From the NCBI RefSeq assembly GCF_013368755.1, contig NC_049563.1:4154001-4218000 (forward strand): a DNA stretch of 64,000 nt, read 5' to 3'. Below the pieces are notes generated by a model that ran no database searches, was not told where the DNA came from, and worked only from the letters and a program-made list of their open reading frames with translations. Made by a program: the position numbers and the translations under genes. Below, one piece after another: positions 1 through 12,612 of the stretch. Every line of letters starts with the position of its first letter. Position 1 is the stretch's first letter. The stretch is from Talaromyces rugulosus (taxonomy: Eukaryota > Ascomycota > Eurotiomycetes > Eurotiales > Trichocomaceae).

Positions 1-2867
1 TTCGGAAACATGCAAGAGACTTGGTGTAAATATGTCGATCCAGAAGGCGCTGTTGGGACAATTCGCACCTATGACAACGAACCGATTGACGTGACCATTC
101 AGATGGATGTCGATGAGTTTTACAACCTCCTCTTCGATCGGTGGGAGGCGCAAATCTTAAACCCAGAAGACAAGAAAAGTTTTAGGGCATTCTACGGCGG
201 ACAACTGGTTCAACAAATCAAGTCGAAGGAGTGTGAACACATTTCAGAGCGGCTTGAGCCATTTTCAGCAATTCAATGCGAGATCAAAGGGAAAGCAAAC
301 TTGGAAGAAAGCCTGCAGGCATACGTGGAAGGGGAGATTATGCAAGGAGGTGTGTATCTCTCTGATCTGAAGATGGTGGTTTTGATGCTAATAATACATT
401 TGCAAGACAATAAGTACTCGTGCACATCCTGTGGAAGGCACGTGGATGCGGTGAAACGGTGAGTAAACTTGTTTTTAATGTTACTTTTGAGTTCTTTTCC
501 TGATTCCTTTTTAGGGCCTGTTTGAAAGATGTACCCGACAACCTCATCTTTCATCTGAAGCGCTTTGACTTTGACATGCTCACCATGCTGCGCAGTAAGA
601 TCAATGATGAATTTCAGTTTCCAGAGAGAATCGACATGACTCCGTACAAAGTCGAATATCTTTCTGAATCTGACAGTCAACTTGAACCGGACATCTTTGA
701 ATTAGTCGGCGTTCTCGTCCACAGTGGCACGGCTGAGTCAGGTCACTACTATAGCTACATTCGTGAACGTCCAGGAGCCGACTCGAGGAAGTCATGGGTT
801 GAATTTAATGACGCCGATGTCAGCTCATTCGACCCGTCAAAAATCGCTGAGCAATGCTTTGGTGGATTAAATGATTCTCTGCACACGGCATCGATGGGAC
901 AAACACGCTACGGAAAAGTTTGGAATGCTTACATGCTCTTCTACCAGCGTGTCTCCAGCATGGATTCGGCCACGAAGAGATATAAGCCCCCCACCAAGGA
1001 TACCCCGGTTCATGTGGACCTGCCTATTGATCTTGGCAATCACATCGCCATGGAAAATGAGCTCTTTATTCGCACATATTGTCTCCTAAGCCCTTACCAT
1101 GCCTCTTTCGTTCGTTACCTCCTCCGTTTATCGAGTGAACTTGTGTCTACAGGCGAGTCCAATAGCTCTAGCCTACAAAAAACGGCGATCTTCATCGCCA
1201 TGGATACCTTGGACCAATTGATATCGAGGAGTCGAGAGTTGCCGGAGCTTGATCGGATTTGGCCTGAATTCAACAGAGCCATATATGATACCCCTAAAGG
1301 AGCATATAGAATCATGCAGTGGATCGGCGAGAGAGATACAGGTCTGCGTAATTTGATTTTGAAGCCCCTGCAAGCATCAGTTCGAACCGTTTCCAAGAAA
1401 ATATTTGCGTCGGCACTTTCTAGGGTCGAAGACTTGTCCAGAGACGAAAATATGGATGAAACCGAACGAGACAAATGGGAATATCGGTATACTGGAGCCT
1501 GGGAAGAAATCATAGATATAATGAGCAATATGTGGCCCATTCTTCACACAGCAAGCCGTTCATGGGACGACTACTTTGAGCTTCTGTCAATTTTTACTTC
1601 GTTCAAGTCCCCCATGATTGATATCATGTTGGACCATGGATTTCTGATAAAATGCCTCGAGATCCTTTGGCTGGACAGCGAAGATTGCAAAGATCTTCGA
1701 AAGTATTATAACAACTATGTCCGACTTGTGGAGAGAGGCCGCAAATTCTCCCACCGAAAATTGATGGACTTGCTTGCTGATTTGCTCAAATTTATCGACT
1801 TCACGTTGTCACCTACCCCTGACGATCATTCTCGTCTCATAAAGGACGGCCGATACTCTTTGAATGAGACTGAAAGCTCTTTCATTTTTGATCTAGAACA
1901 CAGCAAGACTGGTGAACTTGTTCTTGTTAGGAAGATTCTTCAGCATCAAGTTAACCCCACTGCCAGCCACGCCATACTTCGACAGCTACTAGAGGCCGAA
2001 CCAGAAACTCAACTGTCGCAGCACATAATCAAGGTTTTGGAGGATGGCCTTAGGGTGGCTCCCGCACAACTCTGTGCTCCATTCCTGGAGGCAGCCGTCG
2101 TTTTCTGCATGCACAGTCCTGATGAACAGCAAGTGGTCAACGTGATCGATTATGTGGCTAAAGGGGTGGAATCCATAAACAGCAGTGGGGGACGAGAGCA
2201 TATTACCTTCTTCACACAAATCTTATCCTCGCGGAACGAACGGATCGAAAAGGATGAGCAGTGGTTCGCACAGCAGATTACTGCGCGTATTCCCGACTGG
2301 GCTCCTACGCTACTTATTTACCCTGAAAGCGTAGTCAAAGACCTGACCTTTGAAATGCTACGCGAACTTCTATTCGGTCAAGAACAGAGTGAGGCAGATG
2401 ACAACGGCCGCACATTCTACACTAAAGTTGCCAGGGAGCTTGCTCAGGCGTGTGTGGAACGACTGAGAAAGACGTATCTCGTGAATCCTGGCCAGAACAT
2501 TGAAACCAGGATTGTAGAGACAATCAATTTCGTCATCAACCATTGTTTGCAAGAATACTTTGACGGAGATGATCCGGATGATGCAGAGTTCATACAACAA
2601 GCCGAAGGTTTGCTCTTTTCTCCCCACTCTCTAGCTCTGACTTTTCTAACATCACCATGACAGTTGTGCTTGGCGCCATTAATCAGTTGTCGGTGGAAAT
2701 GCCAGAGGAGATGGCGTCTGGTGAGACTTTCCCTTTTCATATGTAGAAATCCTCTTATTTCTGACTTTTTTTGGTAAATTTCAGTGTCTGATTTTGCTTC
2801 ACCAGAAGATTGGGAAGACCAGTCGATCATGGGAAGTGATTCTGAGCTTGGCATGGCAACCCCATGA
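1..2867 (+). CDS. Ubiquitin carboxyl-terminal hydrolase (USP, peptidase C19), 5'-truncated
   Basis: Large deubiquitinase that removes ubiquitin from protein substrates; only the C-terminal 877 residues are in the window. Exons read as <1..349, 407..458, 515..2607, 2664..2720 and 2785..2867, and the joined frame is continuous. The end of the USP catalytic domain is visible: a CxxC zinc-ribbon piece (CTSCGRHVDAVKR), the box HLKRFDFD, the catalytic-His box GTAESGHYYSYI and the Asn/Asp box WVEFNDADVSSFD. The Cys box lies upstream of the window. The long helical tail after the domain (about residues 290-870) is typical of the USP9X/faf-like fungal giants. The intron at 350..406 is 57 bp with no stop, so retention would add 19 residues between GEIMQG and DNKYSC. 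Family assignment is firm; the substrate is unknown. Confidence 0.9.
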
Positions 2868-3636
2868 TGGAGCTAGTTGCTATCAAAGAGTTCAGAAAGA
2901 GAACATTCTCGGTTTTTATTTCCCTTTTTTTTTTACGTGTGGGATTCATTGCTCTTTGGCAAAAGGCGATAATGATGTTACGATATGATGGAGGAGCGGA
3001 ATTATTTCTTCATCTTTACAATGACTTGTTCTTTTTGCATTTTTGAAGGCGTTGTTGTAATGCTATCCTACCCCCAGCGGTACTGGCGGATCAAAAACGC
3101 CATCTTTAAACTACTTGATCCGCACTCTTATTATTATTCGTCATTGCAGCGTTCTCGTTTCTAGGGGGTTTTTTTTTTCCCTTTTTTTCCCAACTCTCTC
3201 GTTTTTTTCTGAGAACGGCAGGCGTTGGTCTCGGGGAATGTTTTGTTCAAGGGCAAGCCGCAGGGTGCTAGCAGGTGATTAGTTTGCAATACATTTTTTT
3301 AGCCTTTTAAACATTTGTGTTCCTTGAGCAGAGGTTTGTTGAATGGCTGTTGAGATGAAATCACTCTTAATCAAATGTATCTCCTCCAAATACATGGACA
3401 GGCTTTTATATCAATCACACTTTAAAGCTACTTACGAATTTGTCAATTAAAACAGGCTCGCTCCCATGAATTTTTTAGCATGAAAGGCCCGAAAACACCT
3501 TGCTATCGTGACTATGATATAGAATCTTCTAAAAGTACAGTTTTTTTTGCTTTCCTTCCGTAAGGGTGGGAGATACGTGTGTAATATGACAGTTGGGGTG
3601 AAGAAACAGGACCTATAAAATTCGAAAAAAAAGTCT
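2868..3636. other. Convergent intergenic region, no gene seen
   Basis: Tail-to-tail spacer between the ubiquitin hydrolase and TFA1. It is T-rich with several homopolymer runs (around 2929, 3169, 3184 and 3541) and probably holds both 3' UTRs. No supported coding sequence was found. Confidence 0.6.
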
Positions 3637-5091
3637 TTATATTGCATCCTCAAATTCTTCGTCATCTTCGTCGGATTCTTCCTCCTTGACGACTTCCTCC
3701 GTCTTGACCTTTTTGGCTGCAGGACCATCGTCGGCAGGGGTTGTGGGCGTACCCGTAGCAGTCTGGGGAGCACTGCTGCCTGATTCCGATTCTAGTTCTC
3801 GTTTTAAACCACCTAAACTGCCGGGGGCACTTGTAGGACCAAGTCCGCCGCTCATGACGGTTGCCGCAGGGGTGCCTGCAGTACTACCTGTGCCCGAGAT
3901 ATCACCGACATCTTCGAATTCATCGTCGTCTTCCGAGTCATCTTCCGCAGAGGATGCTTCCTCGGCCTTGGCCTTTGCAATTTCAGCATAGTAGGCAGCG
4001 ATGTCATCGAGTGCGTCTATAGTAGGTTTTTGCTCCTCTTCATCTTTGATCTCGCCCTTGACGTCGATTCCTGTTTCCGTCTTGACTTGACCAGCGTTTC
4101 CTGCAGTGGTAGAGACGGTTGAGTGTGTATGCCACACAGGAAGGGCATTTTGTTTTTCAACGGCAGCTTTCCGCGCTGCTTCGGCGGCTTGTTCAGCGGC
4201 GCTCTTTTCGGCTGATGATTGAAGGGAAATTTCAATAGCGGTAGCGTCGGTTCTTGTGTTTCCGCGAACTGCAGCCGGTTGTCTAGCAGCTGCAGCAATC
4301 GCAGGCTTCGATGGGTGCGTTTGTTGATTGCGAACAACATCGATCTTGTGGTCCCAGGCCGTATCGAAATCGTTCATGGGTATATCTGTTGCATCAATCT
4401 GTTTCAAAAGACTCATCATGGCGTCTAGTTGCGCCATAAGTTTACTGTTTTTCTCATGCCCGGTTCGATCAAGGCCATCTTCTCCCCTCACATCTTCAGT
4501 AGGTTGTAGAATAGCGCCGCACGATTGGCATTCAAAGCCTTCCTCGCTGTAGAGGCTCAGCACGTCAAGCTCGGTCCATTCTGCTCCGCACTGCAAACAC
4601 ATGTACTCCTTTCGATCTTCACTAGGTGTGTACTGCGCTTTGATGGTCGAGGTCAACCGAAGAACACGGAATTTGATCGCATCGATGACTGGGTGTAATG
4701 GGATGTAGTAATAATCGCGATTTACCGGACGGTTCGAACCTTCGCGAATTTCACTTCGCGTATGACTGTATATACACGGCCTTTGTTAGCGTTTCCTCAT
4801 TTGCACACCATGGTATACAAGTGTGGACTGTACACTGCGATGAGGCGGTCTTCCCGAAGCCGAGCGCAGAGCTTCCGGAGATCCTTTTGTTGCATGCCAA
4901 GTAAATGGGCTAAATCTTCTGCGTGAAGTCTATAGAGATGATGTTGTTGTCAGCATGTTGTATCGCCTGCTCGATGTCAAATCCCAAGAGGCATACACTG
5001 AGTGTATAAACAAGGCATCAACCACCAAGATCTGTCTCGTCTCGTAAAATGCGCGGACCACGCTCCGAACCAGGGAGCTTGCGACATCCAT
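3637..5091 (-). CDS. TFA1: Transcription initiation factor TFIIE subunit alpha
   Basis: Large subunit of TFIIE, which recruits and stimulates TFIIH at RNA polymerase II promoters. Minus-strand exons are 4997..5091, 4834..4929 and 3637..4765, giving 439 residues; introns are 67 and 68 bp. The N-terminal winged-helix region reads MDVASSLVRSVVRAFYE, then FIHSVLHAEDLAHLLG and LCARLREDRLIAV, spanning both splice junctions and matching the family. Next come SEIREGSNRPVNRDYYYI and a C4 zinc ribbon (CLQCGAEW...CQSCGAIL). The C-terminal half is acidic and low in complexity, ending DDEEFEDAI. The start is the first ATG of the winged-helix block. The gene is divergent from PUS1. Confidence 0.93.
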
Positions 5092-5709
5092 AATGGCGTG
5101 ATGACTGTGGCCACTGGGGTACAAACGAAGCTCAGCGGAAAGCTCGAGTAACGAATCTAGCGAGATAATCGAAGAGAGGCCGGGTGATGCACCTAGGCGC
5201 AAAGAACTGCAGAATTGGGGAGTTGCAATGACATGCCCATCTTTGTCCTTGGGGGTGATCCGACAAGAGGCCAAGGACAGTGGAGCTGAGGAGGTGACGG
5301 TGTCTGAAGTTGGGCTTTCAGACTTTCAGACAAAAGGATCGATGGCCTTTCACCTGCAAGCTGAGGAAAGAGTGTGTGTCTGAGCTGCGGAGATGAAATC
5401 AATGAGGCTGACGCTGTCTCCCACCGCCTTCCATTCTGGGACTAGTCGGTCTGTCCACGGCATTTTTTTTTTAATCTTTCAGGTGGGACACATTTGGAAA
5501 CGCGACCAATGCTTACATTTACCACGAATTAAACTTATGAGTCGCTTTTTGACGCAGAGATTGTGGCCTACACGCCTGTCACTTTTACCTAGACACCTAA
5601 CAGCCCACCCGATCTGTCCGATTGCCTCGTTTAGACCCCTCCTCGACAAGCGCCTTTTACATTCATACAACTCCTTTCAAGATAGTGAAACATACCTCAC
5701 AGATTCACA
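5092..5709. promoter_or_regulatory. Divergent promoter region TFA1 / PUS1
   Basis: Head-to-head spacer of 618 bp that must hold both promoters. No clear TATA box or repeated operator was recognised. Short ORFs here are not conserved in appearance. Confidence 0.5.
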
Positions 5710-7636
5710 ATGGCAGGAAGAGGAGATAATAAGAATAAGAAACGAACTATGGGGAGGAATCAATACAGGTAGGTTTGCTATAAACACGTGTGGCTGTCGT
5801 GAAGCTTTCTGACTAAGTCAAGGAAACAAATTATAGATAAACGAGGCCAGAAAGATGGCGAGCATGCCCAGAAAAAGCGCAAGTTGGATGACGGAGAACA
5901 GCCTGCACCAATATATGCTACCCATTTCTCTGCCGAGGATATTGCAGAGGAGCAAAGACGGCCGAAAAAGAAGGTTGCAGTCATGATAGGCTACTCTGGA
6001 ACTGGTTATCATGGAATGCAATTGTAAGCTATATCAGCGACTTTTTTTCTTCTCCAGTGGTCTTAACCGTTTGACTTAGGAGTCCCAAGGACAAGACGAT
6101 TGAAGGCGACCTCTTCGCGGCCTTTGTGGCCGCTGGCGCAATCTCCAAGGCCAACGCAGCGGACCCCAAGAAGTCTTCGCTCGTCAGGTGTGCTCGCACA
6201 GACAGAGGCGTTCATGCTGCTGGAAATGTCGTGTCACTGAAACTGATTGTCGAGGACTCCGATATCGTTCAAAAGATCAACGAGCACCTGAACCCCCAAA
6301 TTCGCGTGTGGGGTTATGAGGTCGTGACCAAAAGTTTCAGTGCTTACCAGCTTTGCGACTCTCGCATGTATGAATACCTCATCCCGACACACTGCTTTCT
6401 TCCACCGCACCCCAGTACGTATCTGGGCAGGAAGCTACCGGATATTGCAGAACAACATGGCGATTTGGATAACTATCTTGCTCGGCAACACGAAGTCGCC
6501 GACTTTTGGAAGGAAATTGACGAGAAAGAGATCAAGCCGATATTGGCCAACGTTCCCGAAGAAATCAGGGCACTGGTACAGGGGGCTCTCTACCTTGAAG
6601 ACGGCCAAGAAGCCGAGGTTGCCGATGAGGCAGCAAGCAAAGCCGAAGCCGCGACTGCGACTGCGACTGATGAGGATGTTGATCCGTCAGCTGAGGCCGC
6701 GCCTGCGACTGATGAGAACGCTGCTCCTTCAGCTGAAGCTGCGACTACGACTGATGAGAATGCTGCTCCATCAACAACTGAAAAGCCGCAGATTGGCAAA
6801 AGACCAAGGCCGGCACCTGAGCAGAGGGAAATTGTATACGAAACCATCAAACAAATCAAGGCCGCCTACGTGAAAGCCAAACAAGCATATCGAATCCCAG
6901 AAGTCCGTCTCCAAAGAGTCCAGGATGCGCTAGACCAGTACGTGGGCACTCACAATTTCCACAATTACACGATTCAAAAGGAATCCACCGACCCTTCTGC
7001 CAAGCGTGTCATCAAGTCCTTCAAAGCCAATCGCCAACCCGTAATCATCAACGGCACAGAATGGGTCAGTCTAAAAGTCCATGGACAAAGTTTCATGATG
7101 CATCAAATCAGAAAAATGGTCGCCATGGTCGCGCTGATCGTGCGCTGCGGAGCCGATCCAAAACTCATCCAGGAGACCTACGGTCACACCAGAATATCAA
7201 TCCCCAAAGCACCTGGTCTGGGTCTTCTCTTAGAACACCCGATCTTCGATACGTACAACAAGAGAGCTGTAGCAGAATTTTCCCGGCAGAAGATCAGCTT
7301 TGACAAATATGAGAAGGAAATGAACGAATTCAAACAACGAGAGATTTATGACCGCATGTTCAGAGAAGAACTAGAATCCAATTCGTATGTTGTCACATCA
7401 TAAAGTCTCTCATTGTTTGCCCCAAATTGACTAACTCCTTTTATAGGTTCGGATATTTCTTCAATCACATTGATCATTACCCAGGAGAGACCTTTTTCTA
7501 CATCACTTCAGGCGGAATCCCAGCATCTCAAGCCAAAGTAGAGACCTCGTCCAAGGAAGAAGAAGTCAAGGAAGAAGTGATGGCAAAGGTGGACTCGGAT
7601 TCGGAAGCTGAATTTGCTGGCGAAGAGGGCGGTTGA
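5710..7636 (+). CDS. PUS1: tRNA pseudouridine synthase 1 (TruA family)
   Basis: Converts uridine to pseudouridine in tRNAs (and, in yeast, in U2 snRNA and some mRNAs), in the nucleus. Exons are 5710..5768, 5823..6023, 6080..7384 and 7447..7636, giving 584 residues. Intron 1 must use the AG at 5821-5822, because the later TATAG acceptor at 5836 would put a stop in frame. A basic N-terminus (KNKKR, QKKRKLDD) looks like a nuclear signal. Family motifs are VAVMIGYSGTGYHGMQL, the catalytic box RCARTDRGVHAAGN, and GQSFMMHQIRKMVAM near the C-terminus. An acidic Ala/Thr/Asp insert (about 6660-6790) is built from three 42-bp tandem repeats and splits the catalytic fold. The tail is acidic. Confidence 0.93.
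6663..6788 (+). repeat. Three 42-bp tandem repeats inside PUS1
   Basis: Copies start at 6663, 6705 and 6747, with an exact period of 42 bp. They encode imperfect 14-residue units ATDEDVDPSAEAAP, ATDENAAPSAEAAT and TTDENAAPSTTEKP. The frame is preserved, so copy-number change would alter only the length of an acidic linker. Confidence 0.85.
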
Positions 7637-8219
7637 AATGAAAACACTGAAAGCATCTTGTTGTTTGCGTCATAGGATAGATATGAAAATTTCAACATAT
7701 CGACTAGCGCTGTAAATTGAGGAATCATAAAAGTTCATTATTTAACAAGTCAAATGAATTATGCATGTGGTTTTTGAATGTTTGATATAACATATGTCTC
7801 GACACCTGTTCCTCGTGTTTTGGGTATATACTTGCTCAGTACACGGGCATCTGGAGAGCGATCAAATCCCTAGTCTTTACTGACTGCTTACTTCCACCAG
7901 TTGACAAAATCAAATGAACATTCATTTATCATTGCTAGTAACAAATGCTAAGCGGGCAGACAAAAGCGAATGCCAGGGAAAAAAAGAGAAAAAAAAGGTC
8001 AAATTCCTCGAGAGAACGCTAATCAACGTGCCAGCAATCGTTGAGAAGGATATCATCCACGAGAAACATTAAATAAAAAAAAGAAAAAGAACGAACGCAA
8101 AAAAGCAGCAGGTCAAGTATAATGACAAAAGGGTCTCAAGACAACCACCAAAAATAGTTAACAAGAAAGAAAATCAGAACGGTATAGAATATATCACATC
8201 AAGGCCACTGTCGTATTCA
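7637..8219. other. Convergent intergenic region PUS1 / BUD4
   Basis: Tail-to-tail spacer, AT-rich, with an A-rich purine tract around 7978-8100. Probably 3' UTRs only; no gene seen. Confidence 0.6.
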
Positions 8220-11200
8220 TCAAAACATCAAAGATCGTGTCTTCTCTCGACGGGCTTCGGGAGAGCGAATCTCCGGCTGTGAAAGGTGATGTTGATGGCG
8301 CGGTCGAGATGGATGGGGAGGCGCCTGCATAGCGGGCTCCTCTTTCGTGGCATTATTCGGTGCGCCGTTAGAGACCATAAGGCGATCAAGAGCTTCACGT
8401 TTGGCGTGCATGTTCTTTTCATGACGGAAGACAAGCTCCGTCCAAGCTTTTACTTGGCCGGGGCCAGCTGCATAGCCTTTACCAACAGTGTCACAAAGGA
8501 CTTTCATCCAGCCATCCTTTTCGGAAGGGCTGTCGGCGTAAAAGTCGATAACTTCGCCATTGGCAAATCGTATACGGAATCCTTCCTCGACGAACATATA
8601 GCCCTCCTCCTCTTCTGAAAATGCCGACTTTCGCCGTCCGCCTCCTTTAGTCGTTGTCTCTCTCTGGGTGAGGGAAGACTTGTCATCAATCAATTTTGAA
8701 GCTTTAGCCAAGTTAATGGTGGCACGCGGTTGACGGGTGACTTCATGGTATGCAGTCAATTTTGCCCCCTGAAGGCGGAAGAATCGTCGTCTCCAGTACT
8801 GTGCGGAAGTCATCAATAATCTGTTCCTTTTTTGTTTTCGGAATTTTCGGGGATACTCACGGGACAGTCACCACCTTGTTGCGACAGGAAGCCTTCCCAC
8901 ATACGAGACGCAGTGGCCTCTGCCTCTCGCATCTCTCGGATACAGGCGTTCATGCTCTTAGGCATGTCATCTTCTTTGGCACCAGATGGTTTTGGCACAA
9001 ACAAAAGTTGTAGTTCCAAGTTTCCGACCTTGTAAGGCGGCCGTTTCTGAATGAGGGTGGAAGAGCTACCCTTCTTGCTCTTCAAACTCGAAGGTTCTTC
9101 AGTAGCCCATTCATTGAAGCAAGGAACTTGAACGATATAAGGTCGACCAAAGGCGTGTTTCTCGTGATCGCTCAGAGAAATATAAGCACGAGCAAAGCTA
9201 CCTTCACGATCAATCAATGATCGCAACTTGTCCCATGGACCTGAGTTGGTCTTGGCTTCCATCTTCTCTTTTTGTTGCTGTTCCATCTGCTGTTTCAACT
9301 CCATCTCCTTTCTCTTCTTAGGGGAAGCAAAAACTCGGCTAAAGGCAGATGACTTTTGTTTAGGCACATTTGCAGAGGGAGCGGGTTCCCGGGATTGCCT
9401 GAGCATCGTGCCCTCGACCTTCATCTGCAAGGTGAGTTGGAATTCCAAATCATTCTGAACAATGAGTTCAAATTCTTGGCCAATAGGAGCGGTTCTCCCG
9501 AGTTCCAGCCACGACGTTGTAACACAATGCAGGCCATTGTCGAGAGTGAGAGCAAATTTATGGCTTTCACCTAGGGTTTGTTAGAAATATTAGGAAGAAG
9601 ACAAATGCAGTCAATGTATCTTACCCTTCGGCAACGGCAAATCCAAGTCTCTTACACCCACCACTTTAACGAACAGTCGACCTCTCTCTTGCCCATCTTC
9701 AACCAAACCGGGACTCTCAGGCTCATCAACCGCAAGCTGAACATCTTGAACATTGCTTTGCATGCCAGGCAAAGGTGGGACTGGTCCAGGAACGGGCTTC
9801 TTTTTGATGGCTCCAGGAGCCTTGACGCTTTGGCGACGCATCTTACCGTTCCAGGGCTCAGCGGTCCATGTTGGCTGGCTTATTTTCCGAGATGGTGAAC
9901 TGGGCGGCTTTGAATCAGGGGTATCAGTGCTAGGACCCGGCATGGGTGGTGGCGGTTCGTCGTCGTCGTTGCTGCTGGTGGCAATGATCACTTTCGTGTT
10001 TTGACGCATGAGGTAGCCTCTCTGTCGAATGGCACGACTGTTAGCAAATGATGTTCCAAAATTTGAGAGTCTTAGGTCTCCAGTGGGTTTTGATAAAGGG
10101 TATTCCTGGGTTCCGTTATGTGATATGGATCCTGAGAAGAAATGTGTGCTTGTCTGTTTGGAAAGGGCGAGGTCAAACGCAACCTTTTGTGCTTCAATAA
10201 CTCGATCAAACTCCTTGTCTAACCCGAAGAAGCTTTCACCAGTACTCGTAAATGGAACATCCAACTTAACCAGGCTACTTAGGCGCTGTGTGGTATTTGG
10301 AAGAGACAGTTTAGGGGGGGCATCATCGATCTGTTGGTTTTCAAGCTCGGGCTCTTCGGAGTCTTCATGGTCACTATTGGGTTCGGATTCCTTTATCGAT
10401 GGTGCCATAGAACTCTGAGTGCTGACCTTACGGCGTGCTGCGGCCATAGCTTGTGAATCTGCGGGTGTCAGCGAAGGGCGAGTCTTTAATCCGGTGCCCG
10501 GGGCTTTAATAGTGGCAACGGGATCAGGAATAGGTTCTGGCAATGGAAGTTCCTCTTCATCCGATTCCTCTTCAACAGGATGGCGGATCACTGAGTCTGG
10601 AGTCGAGGGCTCGCTATCGAAGTCTCCGGTCTGCTCTTCGGGTGTGCTTGGTCGCTGTAAAGTCTCTTGGACGCTGGCTAGATCGAAGTTGAGACCTGCA
10701 AAGTCATTTAGGCGTTCGGAATCCTGTTCGGTTGTCTCTGGCTGTTGAGCTGAAAGGTCTTTACCATCATCAGTGTGGCTGGTAGGAACTGGGGTAGTTT
10801 GGTCGTCGGTCTCTTCAGATAGACTGCGTTCCTCTTTGATAAGTTCTTTGGAGGAGTTTCTTGAATACTCGCTGTCGTTATCGTTTAACTGAACGTTACT
10901 TTCTGCTGTGGGCAATGGCAAGCCGTGAGCCTCAGGGCCATAATACTCTGGTAGATTATAGATATCTTCATCGTCACTTTGCTCTTCCTTGATGTCGATG
11001 TCACTGTCATCTAGTCGGTCTTCCAGAGATGGAATCGGGATGTCAGGATCGTAAGGAGAGCGAAAAGGCGGTGGGCTGGATTCAAATGGAGAAGAATAGT
11101 CATGGGTATCATCCTCATCATAACTCATGTCTTGATTGGCTTTCAGGTTTCGCAAGATATCCTCCCTGGAGATTTGTGGGGGGGTCGCTACTTCGTTTGC

Positions 11201-12612
11201 CCCAGGCTCAGATGATTGCCTACCATCAGAGTCAAGACCGGCACTTCTTTCACGAGCCCCAGCCCTCCTCATGCGCCTTTCTCTCTGTCGGTCAGCCTCA
11301 GATTGCGGGCTATCGTGCTCACTTCCGTGGAGCATCATGAGACGAAGTCTCTCTTCTAGAGGTAGAGAATGCTGATCCTTTCCAGTGAAATCTGTCTTTG
11401 AACAAGACGCTGGGGCTGGAGGAGATGGCAACACCCGCTGGCTACCGCTGGCTCGTTCGAACGCAGCTGAAAGCTTGCCAGGAGTGGTAGGTCCAGATGG
11501 CTGATCCTGGGTTGAAGCAGAAGGCAAAGGTGGAAGCGGGCGTTTTTCGCCATTGGAATCGAGAGACTCAACCCGCGATGGTCGACTTGTCGGGGCTGTA
11601 TTCGCAAGTGGTTGGACTTCTGGGTTTGGACTACCCTCCTCGACAAAAGGGTCTTCGGCTCCATCAACTAAATCGGGATTCGCCGAATCGGGGCTCATGA
11701 ATCGCCAGTCTTCAGGAAGCACGACTGGTGTCTTTTCTAGGTCTTCGAGAGAAGCATCAAAGCTATCGTCACGATCCAGAGAAGAGCCGCGATCAAAGCT
11801 CATTTCAACTTCATCCTCATCGAATTCATAGCTTCCTTCACGTGATTCTGATGCAATTGAGGATAAATCAGGCGTGGTCATTTCATATTCATTGATTTGA
11901 GGAGGCGCTACGTCAAAGGTAACGCTTTTAGGGTTCCTGTCGACAAATTGCAAAGACGCCTGCTCCACGTCTGACCAGATATCGTTCTCCGGGTCAAATT
12001 TTTTATTTCCAAAACGAGTGGCTTTGGACAGACTTGATTTGGGGGGCGACGGTTGCTCCTTGCTTGGTGAAGGAGGTCTGCGTTGTGGGGAATCTGGGGC
12101 TTCATCAATCTGGTACTGACCATCCTGCTTGATAAATGAGGATTCAGACTGGATATCGCTCTGGCTACGAGCGTGAAAAGACCGCCCTGGGGCCAATGGG
12201 CGATCGGGAAGGGTAACATGTGCAGGATCATACTCGTTGTTCATTTCACGAGCAATGATACTGCTGTTCTTGACGCGAGACGCCCTTTTGAGGTTTTCAA
12301 TGGACGCGCGCTTTGACGGAGAATAAGGAACTTCTGGATCGTATGGCTTGGTGTTTTCTGAATTCATGGATTGAAAGGACGACACCGACTCGCGACCCTG
12401 CCAAAAGAGGCGTGGTGAGTATGTGTTGAACGGGGACGAGTCAAAAGGCGATGAGCCTAATGTCATCTACAGTTCTGTTAATAATGGCTTGATTACATCA
12501 TTCTGTAGGATATGATGGTCGGTACCTTTCCTGGCTGGTTCCAGCTTGGAGAGTTCCGCCGTTGAGTCATTGGGCTCAACTCGGACAGCGGGCGCGGCGT
12601 ACCAGAGCCCAT
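8220..12612 (-). CDS. BUD4: Anillin-like septation / bud-site protein Bud4 with C-terminal PH domain
   Basis: Organises septins and the actomyosin ring at septation sites. Minus-strand exons are 12526..12612, 9625..12466, 8861..9570 and 8220..8798, giving 1405 residues. The short first exon encodes 29 residues (MGSGTPRPLSELSPMTQRRN onward) and ends at a GTACCG donor. The next exon also opens with ATG directly after a CTGTAG acceptor, so an automatic model could miss the first exon. Residues ~30-950 are disordered, acidic and Ser/Pro-rich. The anillin-homology region follows (RGRLFVKVVGVRDLDLPLP, then LHCVTTSWLELG and FELIVQNDLEFQLTLQMKVEG), and then a PH domain (YWRRRFFRLQGAKLTAYHE, ending near WMKVLCDTVGKGY). 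Assignment rests on this order of domains and motif likeness. Confidence 0.9.

Noticed and set aside
4731..4740. GGTTCGAACC, which looks like a tRNA B-box
   Set aside because: It is inside TFA1 coding sequence (REGSNRPV) and has no A-box or stems around it.
10029..11831. Several plus-strand frames of about 80-130 codons antisense to BUD4
   Set aside because: Shadows of the Ser/Glu/Asp-rich disordered region of BUD4; none carries a motif.
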